DNA from: Acidovorax sp. 1608163
GTDB lineage: Bacteria > Pseudomonadota > Gammaproteobacteria > Burkholderiales > Burkholderiaceae_C
Reading direction: 5' to 3'
Assembly: GCF_003669015.1 (NCBI RefSeq)
Contig: NZ_CP033069.1
Location: 3,420,501 to 3,484,500, forward strand
DNA length: 64,000 nt
The first letter of the stretch is position 1; each line of letters opens with the position of its first letter. The notes beneath the pieces were generated by a model. That model was not told the origin of the DNA. It ran no database searches and saw nothing but the letters and a program-made list of their open reading frames with translations. This document shows, piece after piece, positions 34,122 through 42,267 of the stretch. The translations under genes were made by a program, and so were the position numbers.

Positions 34122-35508
34122 ACCGGCTCTGGTTCTCATCCACCTGCAGCGCCCGGCCCACGTACGGGAAGGCGCGCTGCGTGCAGTGCTCGCGTTCGCA
34201 CACCTTGCACCCCATGCCGATCGGTACCGCCGCCTCGGGGTCTTGCAGGTCCAGGCCTTTGGCGTACACCAGGCGCGCGGCATGGCGCACATCGCAGCCC
34301 AAGCCGATGGAGAAGGTTTTTTGCGGTGCGCCGTACCCGCCCGCGCAGGTGGATACGGTGCGCGCAATCCACAGGTAGCGGCGCCCATCGGGCATGCTGG
34401 CCAGCTGCGCCTGCACGCGATCAGGGCGCGCAAAGGCCTCGTACACGTTCCACAGCGGGCAAGTGCCCCCAGCGCGGCTGAAGTGGAAATGCGTGGCCGA
34501 CTGGCGCTTGGAGATGTTGCCCGCGCGGTCCACCCGGATGAAGAAAAACGGCACCCCCGGCGCACCCGGGCGCTGCAAGGTGCTTAGCCGGTGGCACACG
34601 GTCTCAAAGCCCACGCCAAATTGCTGGTCGAGCAAATCGATGTCGTAGCGCAGCGCCTCGGCCGCGCTGAGAAAGGCCTGGTAGGGCAACAACAGCGCCC
34701 CGGCAAAGTAGTTGGCCAGGCCCACGCGGGCCAACTTGCGTGAGGCCGGGTCGGCGGTGAATGGCGCCACCTGGATGAGGGCGTTGATGGCCTGCTCGCA
34801 CTCCAGCAAGGCCAATTGCGTGCCCAGCTGAAAGGCCCGCTGCGAGGCATCGAGCGTGTGCGACAGCCGCAGCAGCCGCGTGTCGGGGTCAAACTGCCGC
34901 TTGCCTGCCGCGGGGTCTTGCGTCAGCGCCACCCGCACGCCATGGAGTTGCTGCAGCCGCACGGTCAGCCAATCGGCCAGGGGGCCGGGGTGGGCTTGGG
35001 CCTGCACGGCCAAGGCTTCTGCCGCACGGTCCAGTCCATCGAAGTAGTTCTGGTGCGCAAAGAAGAAATCCCGAACCACCTCAAACGCCATGGCCCGGGG
35101 CGCCGATGCGGCCGAGCGGTCGTCCCCCAGCTGCAGCGACAGCGCCTCCAGCCGCTCCATCGCCTCCAGGTTGCGGCGGTGCAAGGCGATGACGGCGCGC
35201 CCCACCCCGGGCATCTGCGCGGCGATCTCCTGCAGCTCGGGCAGCCCGATAGGCTCAGCGCTGCCTGCCAGGGCCTCTTTGAGCCCGGCCATCAGCCGCG
35301 CCTCTTCGTCTTCAGAAAACTGCTGGATGTCCACGCCCAAAGTGCGGTGCAACTTGAGCAGCACCGACACCGTCAAGGGCCGCTGGTTTTGCTCCAGCTG
35401 GTTGAGGTAGCTGGGGGACAGCCCCAGCGCCTGCGCCAACGCAATTTGGGACAGCCCCTGCTCAGCCCGCAGCTTGCGCAGCTTGACGCCCATGAATGTC
35501 TTTTTCAA
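34084..35508 (-). CDS. PrpR/RamB-type regulator of propionate metabolism (XRE HTH, degenerate IrrE, Cys-rich C-terminus)
   Basis: This is a 474-residue transcription factor of the short-chain-fatty-acyl regulator family (mycobacterial PrpR and RamB). Residues about 7-62 are a helix-turn-helix (KLRKLRAEQGLSQIALAQAL, GLSPSYLNQLEQNQRPLTVS). The middle corresponds to an IrrE/ImmA-like domain but has no HExxH (RAFQLGTQLALLECEQ), as expected for the regulators. The C-terminal domain carries Cys in GGTCPLW, ARTVSTCAGGYG, IGLGCDVR and GMGCKVCEREHCTQRAF; in M. tuberculosis PrpR such residues hold an Fe-S cluster. It diverges from the methylcitrate genes, whose leader holds repeated TTCGCAAA boxes, so it very likely controls them. 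Confidence 0.88.
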   Translation of the reverse strand: MKKTFMGVKLRKLRAEQGLSQIALAQALGLSPSYLNQLEQNQRPLTVSVLLKLHRTLGVDIQQFSEDEEARLMAGLKEALAGSAEPIGLPELQEIAAQMPGVGRAVIALHRRNLEAMERLEALSLQLGDDRSAASAPRAMAFEVVRDFFFAHQNYFDGLDRAAEALAVQAQAHPGPLADWLTVRLQQLHGVRVALTQDPAAGKRQFDPDTRLLRLSHTLDASQRAFQLGTQLALLECEQAINALIQVAPFTADPASRKLARVGLANYFAGALLLPYQAFLSAAEALRYDIDLLDQQFGVGFETVCHRLSTLQRPGAPGVPFFFIRVDRAGNISKRQSATHFHFSRAGGTCPLWNVYEAFARPDRVQAQLASMPDGRRYLWIARTVSTCAGGYGAPQKTFSIGLGCDVRHAARLVYAKGLDLQDPEAAVPIGMGCKVCEREHCTQRAFPYVGRALQVDENQSRFTPYGSPAAAPA

Positions 35509-35580
35509 ACCCTGCCCCTTTTTGCGCGCATGGATTGCGCCTTGATCGCGTATTTGCAGCGCACTTTTCGCTCATCGAAA

Positions 35581-35596
35581 TTCGCAAAATTTGCAA
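35581..35596. promoter_or_regulatory. Putative PrpR/RamB-type operator 1
   Basis: TTCGCAAAATTTGCAA is an imperfect palindrome of the TTTGCAAA type bound by PrpR and RamB in actinobacteria. It is located between the divergent regulator and prp genes. Confidence 0.6.
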
Positions 35597-35610
35597 TTTG
35601 AAGGTTTGCT

Positions 35611-35625
35611 TTCGCAAAAATTCGC
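35611..35625. promoter_or_regulatory. Putative PrpR/RamB-type operator 2
   Basis: TTCGCAAAAATTCGC repeats the TTCGCAAA half site 30 bp from operator 1, about three helix turns. Confidence 0.6.
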
Positions 35626-35652
35626 CCTTTTAGCCCTTCTTCGAGGCGTGTA

Positions 35653-35670
35653 TTTTGCGTAAATTGCGAA
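35653..35670. promoter_or_regulatory. Putative PrpR/RamB-type operator 3
   Basis: TTTTGCGTAAATTGCGAA lies directly before the thioesterase start codon, so a bound regulator would block ribosome or polymerase access. Confidence 0.5.
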
Positions 35671-35672
35671 TC

Positions 35673-36071
35673 ATGACAACACCTTTTGGAACGATGGAAC
35701 TGCACGAACTGGTGCTGCCCATGCACAGCAACCACCATGGCCAGCTGTTTGCAGGGCAAGGGCTTCAGTGGCTGGCCAAGGCTGCGTTTCTGACGGCCCG
35801 TGGCCTGGCGCAGCGCGAGGTCGTCATGGCGGGTGTGACCCGCGTGGACTTCCTCGCGCCAGTGCCCGTGGGCTGCCAGCTCACGCTGCGCGGCTGGGCG
35901 AGCCGAATCGGTCGCAGTTCGATGACCGTGTGCATCCACTGCCTGGCCGTGCGGCCCCACATGCCGGGCGAAGACGTTCTCAAAGGGGTGTTCGAGATGG
36001 TTGCGGTGGATGCCACCGGCCGCCCCGTCGCCATCCACCCTTCGCACTTGAACCAGGAGACAACACCATGA
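35673..36071 (+). CDS. Hotdog-fold acyl-CoA thioesterase, first gene of the prp operon
   Basis: This is a 132-residue single hotdog-domain thioesterase of the YciA/acyl-CoA hydrolase type. I chose ATG at 35673; an in-frame TTG at 35655 lies inside an operator-like box and has no ribosome site. Family features are [19 protein letters not shown] (with the catalytic-region Asn-His and Gly-Gly-like turn), [23 protein letters not shown] sequence (read here as [18 protein letters not shown]) and the ending [18 protein letters not shown]. The stop overlaps prpC as ATGA, so it is translationally coupled to methylcitrate synthase. A role in relieving excess propionyl-CoA or freeing CoA is inferred from position only. 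Confidence 0.85.
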   Translation: MTTPFGTMELHELVLPMHSNHHGQLFAGQGLQWLAKAAFLTARGLAQREVVMAGVTRVDFLAPVPVGCQLTLRGWASRIGRSSMTVCIHCLAVRPHMPGEDVLKGVFEMVAVDATGRPVAIHPSHLNQETTP

Positions 36072-37258
36072 ACACCACCCTCGCGGGCACGGCCCCCTCT
36101 GCACCTTCAGCCCCTTCGGCCCCACTCCCCAAGCCCAAAAAATCCGTCGCCCTCTCGGGTGTGACGGCGGGCAACACCGCCCTGTGCACCGTGGGCCGCA
36201 CCGGCAACGACCTGCATTACCGGGGCTACGACATCCTGGACATTGCCGAGGTATGCGAGTTTGAAGAGATTGCCCACCTGCTGGTGCATGGCAAGCTGCC
36301 CACGCGTGCCGAGCTGAAGGCCTACAAGGCCAAGCTGCGCGCCCTGCGTGGCCTGCCGGGCAGCGTAAAGGCCGCGCTGGAGCAACTGCCCGCCGCCAGC
36401 CACCCCATGGACGTGATGCGCACCGGCGTCTCGGCCCTGGGCTGTGCGCTGCCCGAGAAGGACGACCACAACCTGCCAGGCAGCAGAGACATTGCCGACC
36501 GCCTGATGGCATCGCTGGGCAGCATGCTGCTGTACTGGTACCACTTCAGCAACTCGGGCCGCCGCATTGCGGTGGAGACGGATGACGACTCGATTGGCGG
36601 CCACTTCCTGCACCTGCTGCACGGTACCCCGCCGCCCGAGGGTTGGGTGCGCGCCATGCACACCTCGCTCAACCTGTATGCCGAGCACGAGTTCAACGCC
36701 AGCACCTTCACCGCCCGGGTGATTGCGGGCACGGGCAGCGACATGTATTCGAGCATTGCTGGCGCAATTGGCGCGCTGCGCGGCCCCAAGCACGGCGGCG
36801 CCAACGAGGTGGCGTTCGAGATCCAGAAGCGCTATGACAACCCCACCGAAGCCGAGGCCGACATCCGCCGCCGCGTGGAGGCCAAGGAGGTGGTGATCGG
36901 CTTTGGCCACCCGGTCTACACCGTGAGCGACCCACGCAACGTCGTCATCAAAGGCGTGGCACAACGCCTGTCGCAAGAGGCGGGCAGCACCAAGATGTTC
37001 GACATTGCCGAGCGGCTGGAGAGCGTGATGTGGGAGGTGAAGAAGATGTTCCCCAACCTCGACTGGTTCAGCGCCGTGAGCTACCACATGATGCAGGTGC
37101 CCACCGCCATGTTCACGCCGCTGTTCGTCATCGCGCGCACCAGCGGCTGGGCAGCGCATGTGATCGAGCAGCGCGTGGACAACAAGATCATCCGCCCCAG
37201 CGCCCACTACACCGGGCCAGAGGACCAGGTGTTCGTGCCCATTGAAGAACGCTGCTGA
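36068..37258 (+). CDS. prpC: 2-methylcitrate synthase
   Basis: PrpC condenses propionyl-CoA with oxaloacetate to give 2-methylcitrate, the first step of the methylcitrate cycle. It is 396 residues; typical length is 375-390. The start overlaps the thioesterase stop. The first ~25 residues are Ala/Pro rich ([20 protein letters not shown]). Citrate-synthase catalytic elements are [29 protein letters not shown] and [16 protein letters not shown], giving the two His and the Asp region. PrpC is distinguished from GltA by context: acnD, prpF and prpB follow in order. Confidence 0.95.
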   Translation: MNTTLAGTAPSAPSAPSAPLPKPKKSVALSGVTAGNTALCTVGRTGNDLHYRGYDILDIAEVCEFEEIAHLLVHGKLPTRAELKAYKAKLRALRGLPGSVKAALEQLPAASHPMDVMRTGVSALGCALPEKDDHNLPGSRDIADRLMASLGSMLLYWYHFSNSGRRIAVETDDDSIGGHFLHLLHGTPPPEGWVRAMHTSLNLYAEHEFNASTFTARVIAGTGSDMYSSIAGAIGALRGPKHGGANEVAFEIQKRYDNPTEAEADIRRRVEAKEVVIGFGHPVYTVSDPRNVVIKGVAQRLSQEAGSTKMFDIAERLESVMWEVKKMFPNLDWFSAVSYHMMQVPTAMFTPLFVIARTSGWAAHVIEQRVDNKIIRPSAHYTGPEDQVFVPIEERC

Positions 37259-37261
37259 CAA

Positions 37262-37358
37262 AAAACGATAGCAGCCAGCGCTGGTTGGACGCCACTTTCA
37301 AGCCATTCATGCTTGAAAATCGCACACAACAAGCGCTAGCAGCTATCAAAAAAATAGT
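37262..37358. repeat. Palindromic Comamonad-type repeat, copy 7 (long or double form)
   Basis: GATAGCAGCCAGCGCTGG, an inner TTCAAGCC...TGCTTGAA hairpin, then CAAGCGCTAGCAGCTATC and AAAAAAATAG, between prpC and acnD. Confidence 0.88.
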
Positions 37359-37373
37359 GAACCACTCTGCCCC

Positions 37374-40001
37374 ATGACGAACACCGCCCACCGCAAACCC
37401 CTGCCCGGCACCACGCTGCAGTACTTCGACGCCCGCGATGCCGTCGAACAGCTCCAGCCCGGCGCCTGGGCCGCCCTGCCCTACACCGCCCGCGTGCATG
37501 CCGAAAACCTGGTGCGGCGCGCCGACCCCGCGCAGCTGGGTGCCTACCTGCGCCAGCTCATCGAGCGCCAGCGCACCATCGACTTCCCTTGGTACCCCGT
37601 TCGCGTGGTGTGCCACGACATCCTGGGCCAGACGGCGCTGGTGGACCTGGCGGGACTGCGCGATGCGATTGCGAAAGAAGGGGGCGACCCTGCCGCCGTG
37701 AACCCGGTGGTGCCGGTGCAGCTCATCGTGGACCATTCGCTGGCCGTGGAGTGCGGCGGTTTTGACCCCGATGCCTTTGCCAAGAACCGCGCCATTGAAG
37801 ACCGTCGCAACGAGGACCGCTTTCACTTCATCGAGTGGACGAAGAAGGCCTTTGCCAACGTGGAGGTGATCCCGGCGGGCAACGGGATCATGCACCAGAT
37901 CAACCTGGAGAAGATGTCGCCCGTGGTCTATGTTCAGGAAGGCGTGGCCTTCCCCGACACCTGCGTGGGCACCGACAGCCACACGCCCCATGTGGATGCG
38001 CTGGGCGTGATTGCCGTGGGCGTGGGCGGGCTCGAAGCCGAGAACGTGATGCTGGGCCGCGCCAGCTGGATGCGCCTGCCCGATATCGTGGGCGTGGAGC
38101 TGACGGGCCAGCGCCCAAGCGGCATCACCGCCACCGACATCGTGCTGGCGCTCACCGAATTTTTGCGCCACGAGAAGGTGGTGGGCGCCTACGTAGAGTT
38201 CTACGGTGCAGGCGCCGAGAGCCTGTCGATTGGCGACCGCGCCACCATCAGCAACATGTGCCCCGAGTACGGCGCCACCGCAGCGCTCTTCGCCATCGAC
38301 GCGCAGACGCTGCAGTACCTGCGCCTGACGGGCCGCGAGGAGGCGCAGGTGCAGCTGGTGGAGACCTATGCCAAGGCCGCGGGCCTGTGGGCCGACACGC
38401 TGCGCGAGGTGCAGTACGAGCGTGTGCTGCGCTTTGACCTCAGCAGCGTGGTGCGCAACATGGCTGGCCCCAGCAACCCGCACCGCCGCCTGCCCACCAC
38501 CGCGCTGGCCGAGCGCGGCATTGCCGCCCACTGGGTGCAAGAGCCCGGCCGCATGCCCGATGGCGCCGTGGTCATCGCGGCCATCACCAGCTGCACCAAC
38601 ACCAGCAACCCGCGCAACGTCATCGCTGCCGCCCTGCTGGCGCGCAACGCCCGCCGCCTGGGCCTCACGCGCAAGCCGTGGGTCAAGACCTCGCTCGCGC
38701 CCGGCTCCAAAGCGGTGGAGCTGTATTTGAAAGAAGCCGGTCTGCTGGCCGACCTGGAGGCGCTGGGCTTTGGCATCGTGGCCTTTGCCTGCACCACCTG
38801 CAACGGCATGAGCGGCGCTCTCGACCCCGCCATCCAGCAAGAGATCATCGACCGCGATCTGTACGCAACGGCCGTGCTTTCGGGCAACCGCAACTTCGAT
38901 GGGCGCATCCACCCGTACGCCAAGCAGGCCTTCCTGGCCAGCCCACCGCTGGTGGTGGCGTACGCCCTTGCGGGCACGGTGCGCTTTGACATTGAGAACG
39001 ACGCCTTTGCGGTAGTGAATGGCCAGCCCGTGCGCCTGAAGGACCTGTGGCCCAGCGATGCAGAGATCGACGCCATCGTGGCCCAGGCGGTGAAGCCCGC
39101 GCAGTTCCGCGCCGTGTACGGGCCCATGTTTGCGATACGCCAGGACGATGGCGAGGCAGTGAGCCCGCAGTACGACTGGCGCCCCCAGTCCACCTACATC
39201 CGACGCCCGCCGTACTGGGACACTGAGGGCGTGGGCGCTTTGGCCGCCAGCCCGCGCAACTTGAAGGGCATGCGAGCGCTGGCCCTGCTGGGCGACAACA
39301 TCACCACCGACCACCTCTCGCCGTCCAACGCCATCTTGGCCGACAGCGCGGCGGGCGAGTACTTGGCGAAGATGGGCGTGCCCGAGGAGGACTTCAACTC
39401 CTACGCCACGCACCGGGGCGACCACCTCACCGCCATGCGCGCCACGTTTGCCAACCCGCAGCTCGTCAACGAGATGGCGGTGGTGGATGGGCAGGTGAAG
39501 AAGGGGTCGCTCGCCCGCATCGAGCCCGAGGGCCGCGTGGTGCGCATGTGGGAGGCGATGGAGACGTACCTGCACCGCCGCCAGCCGCTCCTCATCATCG
39601 CCGGGGCCGACTACGGCCAGGGGTCGAGCCGCGACTGGGCCGCCAAGGGCGTGCGCCTGGCGGGCGTGGAGACCGTGGTGGCCGAGGGCTTTGAACGCAT
39701 CCACCGCACCAACCTGATCGGCATGGGCGTGCTGCCGCTGGAGTTCACGCCCGGTGTGACCCGCCTGACACTGGGACTGGATGGCACCGAGACCTACGAT
39801 GTGCTGGGCGAGCGCACGCCGCGCGCCACCCTCACGCTGGTGGTGCACCGGCGCAATGGCGAAGTGCTGCGGGTGCCGGTGACCTGCCGCCTCGATACGG
39901 CCGAGGAAGTCTCGGTGTACGAAGCGGGTGGCGTGCTGCAGCGCTTTGCACAGGACTTTTTGGAATCCAATGCCAAATCAGCCGCTAGCGCGCTTTCTTA
40001 A
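37374..40001 (+). CDS. acnD: Fe-S-dependent 2-methylcitrate dehydratase AcnD
   Basis: AcnD is an aconitase-family [4Fe-4S] enzyme that, with PrpF, dehydrates 2-methylcitrate. It is 875 residues, close to the usual 860-ish. Cluster-ligating cysteines are in AITSCTNTSNPRNVIAA and FACTTCNGMSGALD. The family start reads LPGTTLQYFDARDAVEQL and the substrate-binding arginine region is GADYGQGSSRDWAAKGV. A repeat copy encodes the last residues (KSAASALS), so the C-terminal end is repeat-derived. It is placed between prpC and prpF, which separates it from house-keeping AcnA. Confidence 0.95.
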   Translation: MTNTAHRKPLPGTTLQYFDARDAVEQLQPGAWAALPYTARVHAENLVRRADPAQLGAYLRQLIERQRTIDFPWYPVRVVCHDILGQTALVDLAGLRDAIAKEGGDPAAVNPVVPVQLIVDHSLAVECGGFDPDAFAKNRAIEDRRNEDRFHFIEWTKKAFANVEVIPAGNGIMHQINLEKMSPVVYVQEGVAFPDTCVGTDSHTPHVDALGVIAVGVGGLEAENVMLGRASWMRLPDIVGVELTGQRPSGITATDIVLALTEFLRHEKVVGAYVEFYGAGAESLSIGDRATISNMCPEYGATAALFAIDAQTLQYLRLTGREEAQVQLVETYAKAAGLWADTLREVQYERVLRFDLSSVVRNMAGPSNPHRRLPTTALAERGIAAHWVQEPGRMPDGAVVIAAITSCTNTSNPRNVIAAALLARNARRLGLTRKPWVKTSLAPGSKAVELYLKEAGLLADLEALGFGIVAFACTTCNGMSGALDPAIQQEIIDRDLYATAVLSGNRNFDGRIHPYAKQAFLASPPLVVAYALAGTVRFDIENDAFAVVNGQPVRLKDLWPSDAEIDAIVAQAVKPAQFRAVYGPMFAIRQDDGEAVSPQYDWRPQSTYIRRPPYWDTEGVGALAASPRNLKGMRALALLGDNITTDHLSPSNAILADSAAGEYLAKMGVPEEDFNSYATHRGDHLTAMRATFANPQLVNEMAVVDGQVKKGSLARIEPEGRVVRMWEAMETYLHRRQPLLIIAGADYGQGSSRDWAAKGVRLAGVETVVAEGFERIHRTNLIGMGVLPLEFTPGVTRLTLGLDGTETYDVLGERTPRATLTLVVHRRNGEVLRVPVTCRLDTAEEVSVYEAGGVLQRFAQDFLESNAKSAASALS

Positions 40002-40022
40002 AACGCAAGCAGCTATCAAAAC
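39970..40022. repeat. Palindromic Comamonad-type repeat, copy 8 (acnD end)
   Basis: TGCCAAATCAGCCGCTAGCG, CTTTCTTAAAACGCAAGC and AGCTATCAAAAC. It covers the acnD stop and ends at the prpF start codon. Confidence 0.85.
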
Positions 40023-41225
40023 ATGAGCAAACCCCAAATCAAAATCCCCGCCACCTACCTGCGCGGCGGCACCAGCAAGGGCGTTTTTTTTCGCCTGCAA
40101 GACTTGCCCCCGGCCGCACAGCAGCCCGGCCCAGCGCGCGACGCGCTGCTGCTGCGCGTGGTGGGCAGCCCCGATCCGTATGGCAAGCAGACCGATGGCA
40201 TGGGCGGCGCCACCTCGTCCACGTCCAAGGTGGTGATCCTCTCGCCCGCCACGCAGCCGGGGCACGATGTGGACTACCTGTTTGGCCAGGTGTCCATCGA
40301 CCAGCCTTTTGTGGACTGGAGCGGCAACTGCGGCAACCTCTCGGCCGCCGTGGGGCCCTGCGCCATCCACATGGGCTTGATCGATGCCGCGCGCATTCCG
40401 CACAGCGGCGTGTGCACCGTGCGCATCTGGCAGGCCAACATCGGCAAGACCATCGTGGCGCATGTGCCGATCACCGAGGGGCAGGTGCAGGAGACGGGCG
40501 ACTTTGAGCTGGACGGCGTGACCTTCCCGGCCGCCGAGGTAGCGCTGGAGTTTCTGGACCCGGCGGACGACAGTGAGGGCGATGGTGGCGGCGCGATGTT
40601 CCCCACGGGCAACGTGGTCGATGCGCTGGAGGTGCCGGGCGTCGGCAGCTTCCAGGCCACGCTCATCAACGCGGGCATTCCCACCATCTTCCTCAACGCC
40701 CGTGACCTGGGCTACACCGGCACCGAGATGCAGAGCGACATCAACGAAGACAAGGCGGCCCTCGCCCGCCTGGAAACCATTCGCGCCTGGGGCGCCGTGA
40801 AGATGGGGCTGATCCGCGACGTGGCCGAAGCCGCCACGCGCCAGCACACACCCAAGATCGCCTTCGTGGCACCGCCTGCGGCCTACACGGCATCCAGCGG
40901 CAAAGCTGTGCAGGCAGGCGATGTGGACCTGCTGGTGCGGGCCCTGTCCATGGGCAAACTGCACCACGCCATGATGGGCACAGCGGCTGTGGCGATTGGC
41001 ACCGCCGCCGCAGTGCCCGGCACGCTGGTGCACCGGGCGGCCAGTGGCGGCACGCGCAACGCCATGCCAGGCTCCGTGCGATTCGGCCACCCCTCTGGCA
41101 CGCTGCGCGTGGGCGCAGAGGCAGCACAAATCAACGGCCAGTGGACGGTGACCAAGGCCCTGATGAGCCGCAGCGCACGCATCCTGATGGAAGGCTGGGT
41201 GCGGGTGCCGGGCGATCTGGCCTGA
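40023..41225 (+). CDS. prpF: 2-methylaconitate cis-trans isomerase PrpF
   Basis: PrpF isomerises the product of AcnD so that the next hydration can occur. It is 400 residues with a diaminopimelate-epimerase-like fold. Family features are ATYLRGGTSKGVFFRLQDLP, KQTDGMGGATSSTSKVVILS, the catalytic-region WSGNCGNLSAAVGPCAIHMG, and DVDLLVRALSMGKLHHAMMG. It begins 21 bp after acnD, inside the tail of a repeat copy, so its ribosome binding region may come from that repeat. Same strand and order as known acnD-type methylcitrate operons. Confidence 0.95.
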   Translation: MSKPQIKIPATYLRGGTSKGVFFRLQDLPPAAQQPGPARDALLLRVVGSPDPYGKQTDGMGGATSSTSKVVILSPATQPGHDVDYLFGQVSIDQPFVDWSGNCGNLSAAVGPCAIHMGLIDAARIPHSGVCTVRIWQANIGKTIVAHVPITEGQVQETGDFELDGVTFPAAEVALEFLDPADDSEGDGGGAMFPTGNVVDALEVPGVGSFQATLINAGIPTIFLNARDLGYTGTEMQSDINEDKAALARLETIRAWGAVKMGLIRDVAEAATRQHTPKIAFVAPPAAYTASSGKAVQAGDVDLLVRALSMGKLHHAMMGTAAVAIGTAAAVPGTLVHRAASGGTRNAMPGSVRFGHPSGTLRVGAEAAQINGQWTVTKALMSRSARILMEGWVRVPGDLA

Positions 41226-41243
41226 AGCCCCACAGCAGTCACT

Positions 41244-41301
41244 CCTGATTTGATAGCTGCTAGCGATTATTTAGTGAGCGCTAGCGGCCCTTTTTATTCA
41301 A
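41244..41301. repeat. Palindromic Comamonad-type repeat, copy 9
   Basis: GATTTGATAGCTGCTAGCG, ATTATTTAGTGAGCGCTAGC and GGCCCTTTTTATTC, between prpF and prpB. Confidence 0.9.
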
Positions 41302-41307
41302 AACACC

Positions 41308-42168
41308 ATGTCTACCCGCAAACAACTCAAGCAACTCGTCGAAGCCCGCAACGGCCTGATCGTGCCTGGCGCTTTCAACGCCCTCTCCGCCAAGGTGATT
41401 GCCGACCTGGGCTTTAAAGCCATCTACGTGACGGGCGCAGGCGTGACCAACATGTGGTTCGGCATGCCCGACCAGGGCTTCATAGGCCTGCACGAGATTG
41501 CCGACCACACGGCCCGCATCCGCGACGCCGTGGATGTGCCGCTGATCGTGGACGCCGACACCGGCTTTGGCAATGCCCTGAACGTGGTGCACACCGTGCG
41601 CACGCTGGAGCGTGCCGGGGCCGACTGCATCCAGCTTGAAGACCAGGTGGCGCCCAAGCGCTGCGGGCACTTCAGCGGCAAGGAGGTCATCAGCACCGAA
41701 GAGGCCGTCAGCAAGATCAAGGCGGCAGTGGACGCACGGCGCGACCCAGACTTCCTCATCATGGCGCGCACCGACGCTGCCGCCACGCACGGCTTTGAGG
41801 CGGCGGTGGAGCGCGCACAGAGGTTTGCCGAGGCGGGGGCCGACATCCTGTTTGTAGAGGCGGTGACCCAAGCCGAAGAAGTGCGCGCCCTGCCCCAGCG
41901 GTTGCACAAGCCCCAGTTGATGAACATGGTGATTGGCGGCAAAACGCCCCTCTTCAACGCCGACCAGCTGGGCGAGCTGGGCTACGGCATCGTGCTGTAC
42001 GCCAATGCGGCGCTGCAGGGCGCAGTGATGGGCATGCAAAACGCGCTGACCACGCTGCGCGACGCCAAGGAAGTGCGCGAGGACAGTGGCCTCGTCACCC
42101 CGTTTGCAGAGCGCCAGCGCCTGGTCGGCAAGCCTGCGTGGGACGCGCTGGAAAAGCGCTACACCTGA
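41308..42168 (+). CDS. prpB: 2-methylisocitrate lyase
   Basis: PrpB cleaves 2-methylisocitrate into pyruvate and succinate, closing the cycle. It is 286 residues, a TIM barrel of the isocitrate lyase superfamily. Visible motifs are VPGAFNALSAKVIADLGFKA, VPLIVDADTGFGNALNVVHT with metal-binding acidic residues, the active-site LEDQVAPKRCGHFSGKEV (KRCGH), and DFLIMARTDAAATHGFEAA. It is the last gene of the cluster. Only 100 bp separate it from the convergent ABC ATPase gene, and I see no clear terminator there. Confidence 0.96.
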   Translation: MSTRKQLKQLVEARNGLIVPGAFNALSAKVIADLGFKAIYVTGAGVTNMWFGMPDQGFIGLHEIADHTARIRDAVDVPLIVDADTGFGNALNVVHTVRTLERAGADCIQLEDQVAPKRCGHFSGKEVISTEEAVSKIKAAVDARRDPDFLIMARTDAAATHGFEAAVERAQRFAEAGADILFVEAVTQAEEVRALPQRLHKPQLMNMVIGGKTPLFNADQLGELGYGIVLYANAALQGAVMGMQNALTTLRDAKEVREDSGLVTPFAERQRLVGKPAWDALEKRYT

Positions 42169-42267
42169 CGATCCTCCTCACCCGCAGGGATGCCAGGGGG
42201 TGACTGCGATCTCGCAGCGCAGCGGCCTTGGGCAGACCCGCTAGCGGAGTGGCTGACGCAGCTCGAC

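Noticed and set aside
37188..39848. An 886-codon open frame on the minus strand opposite acnD
   Set aside because: Same compositional artefact; the plus strand encodes a complete AcnD with cluster cysteines.
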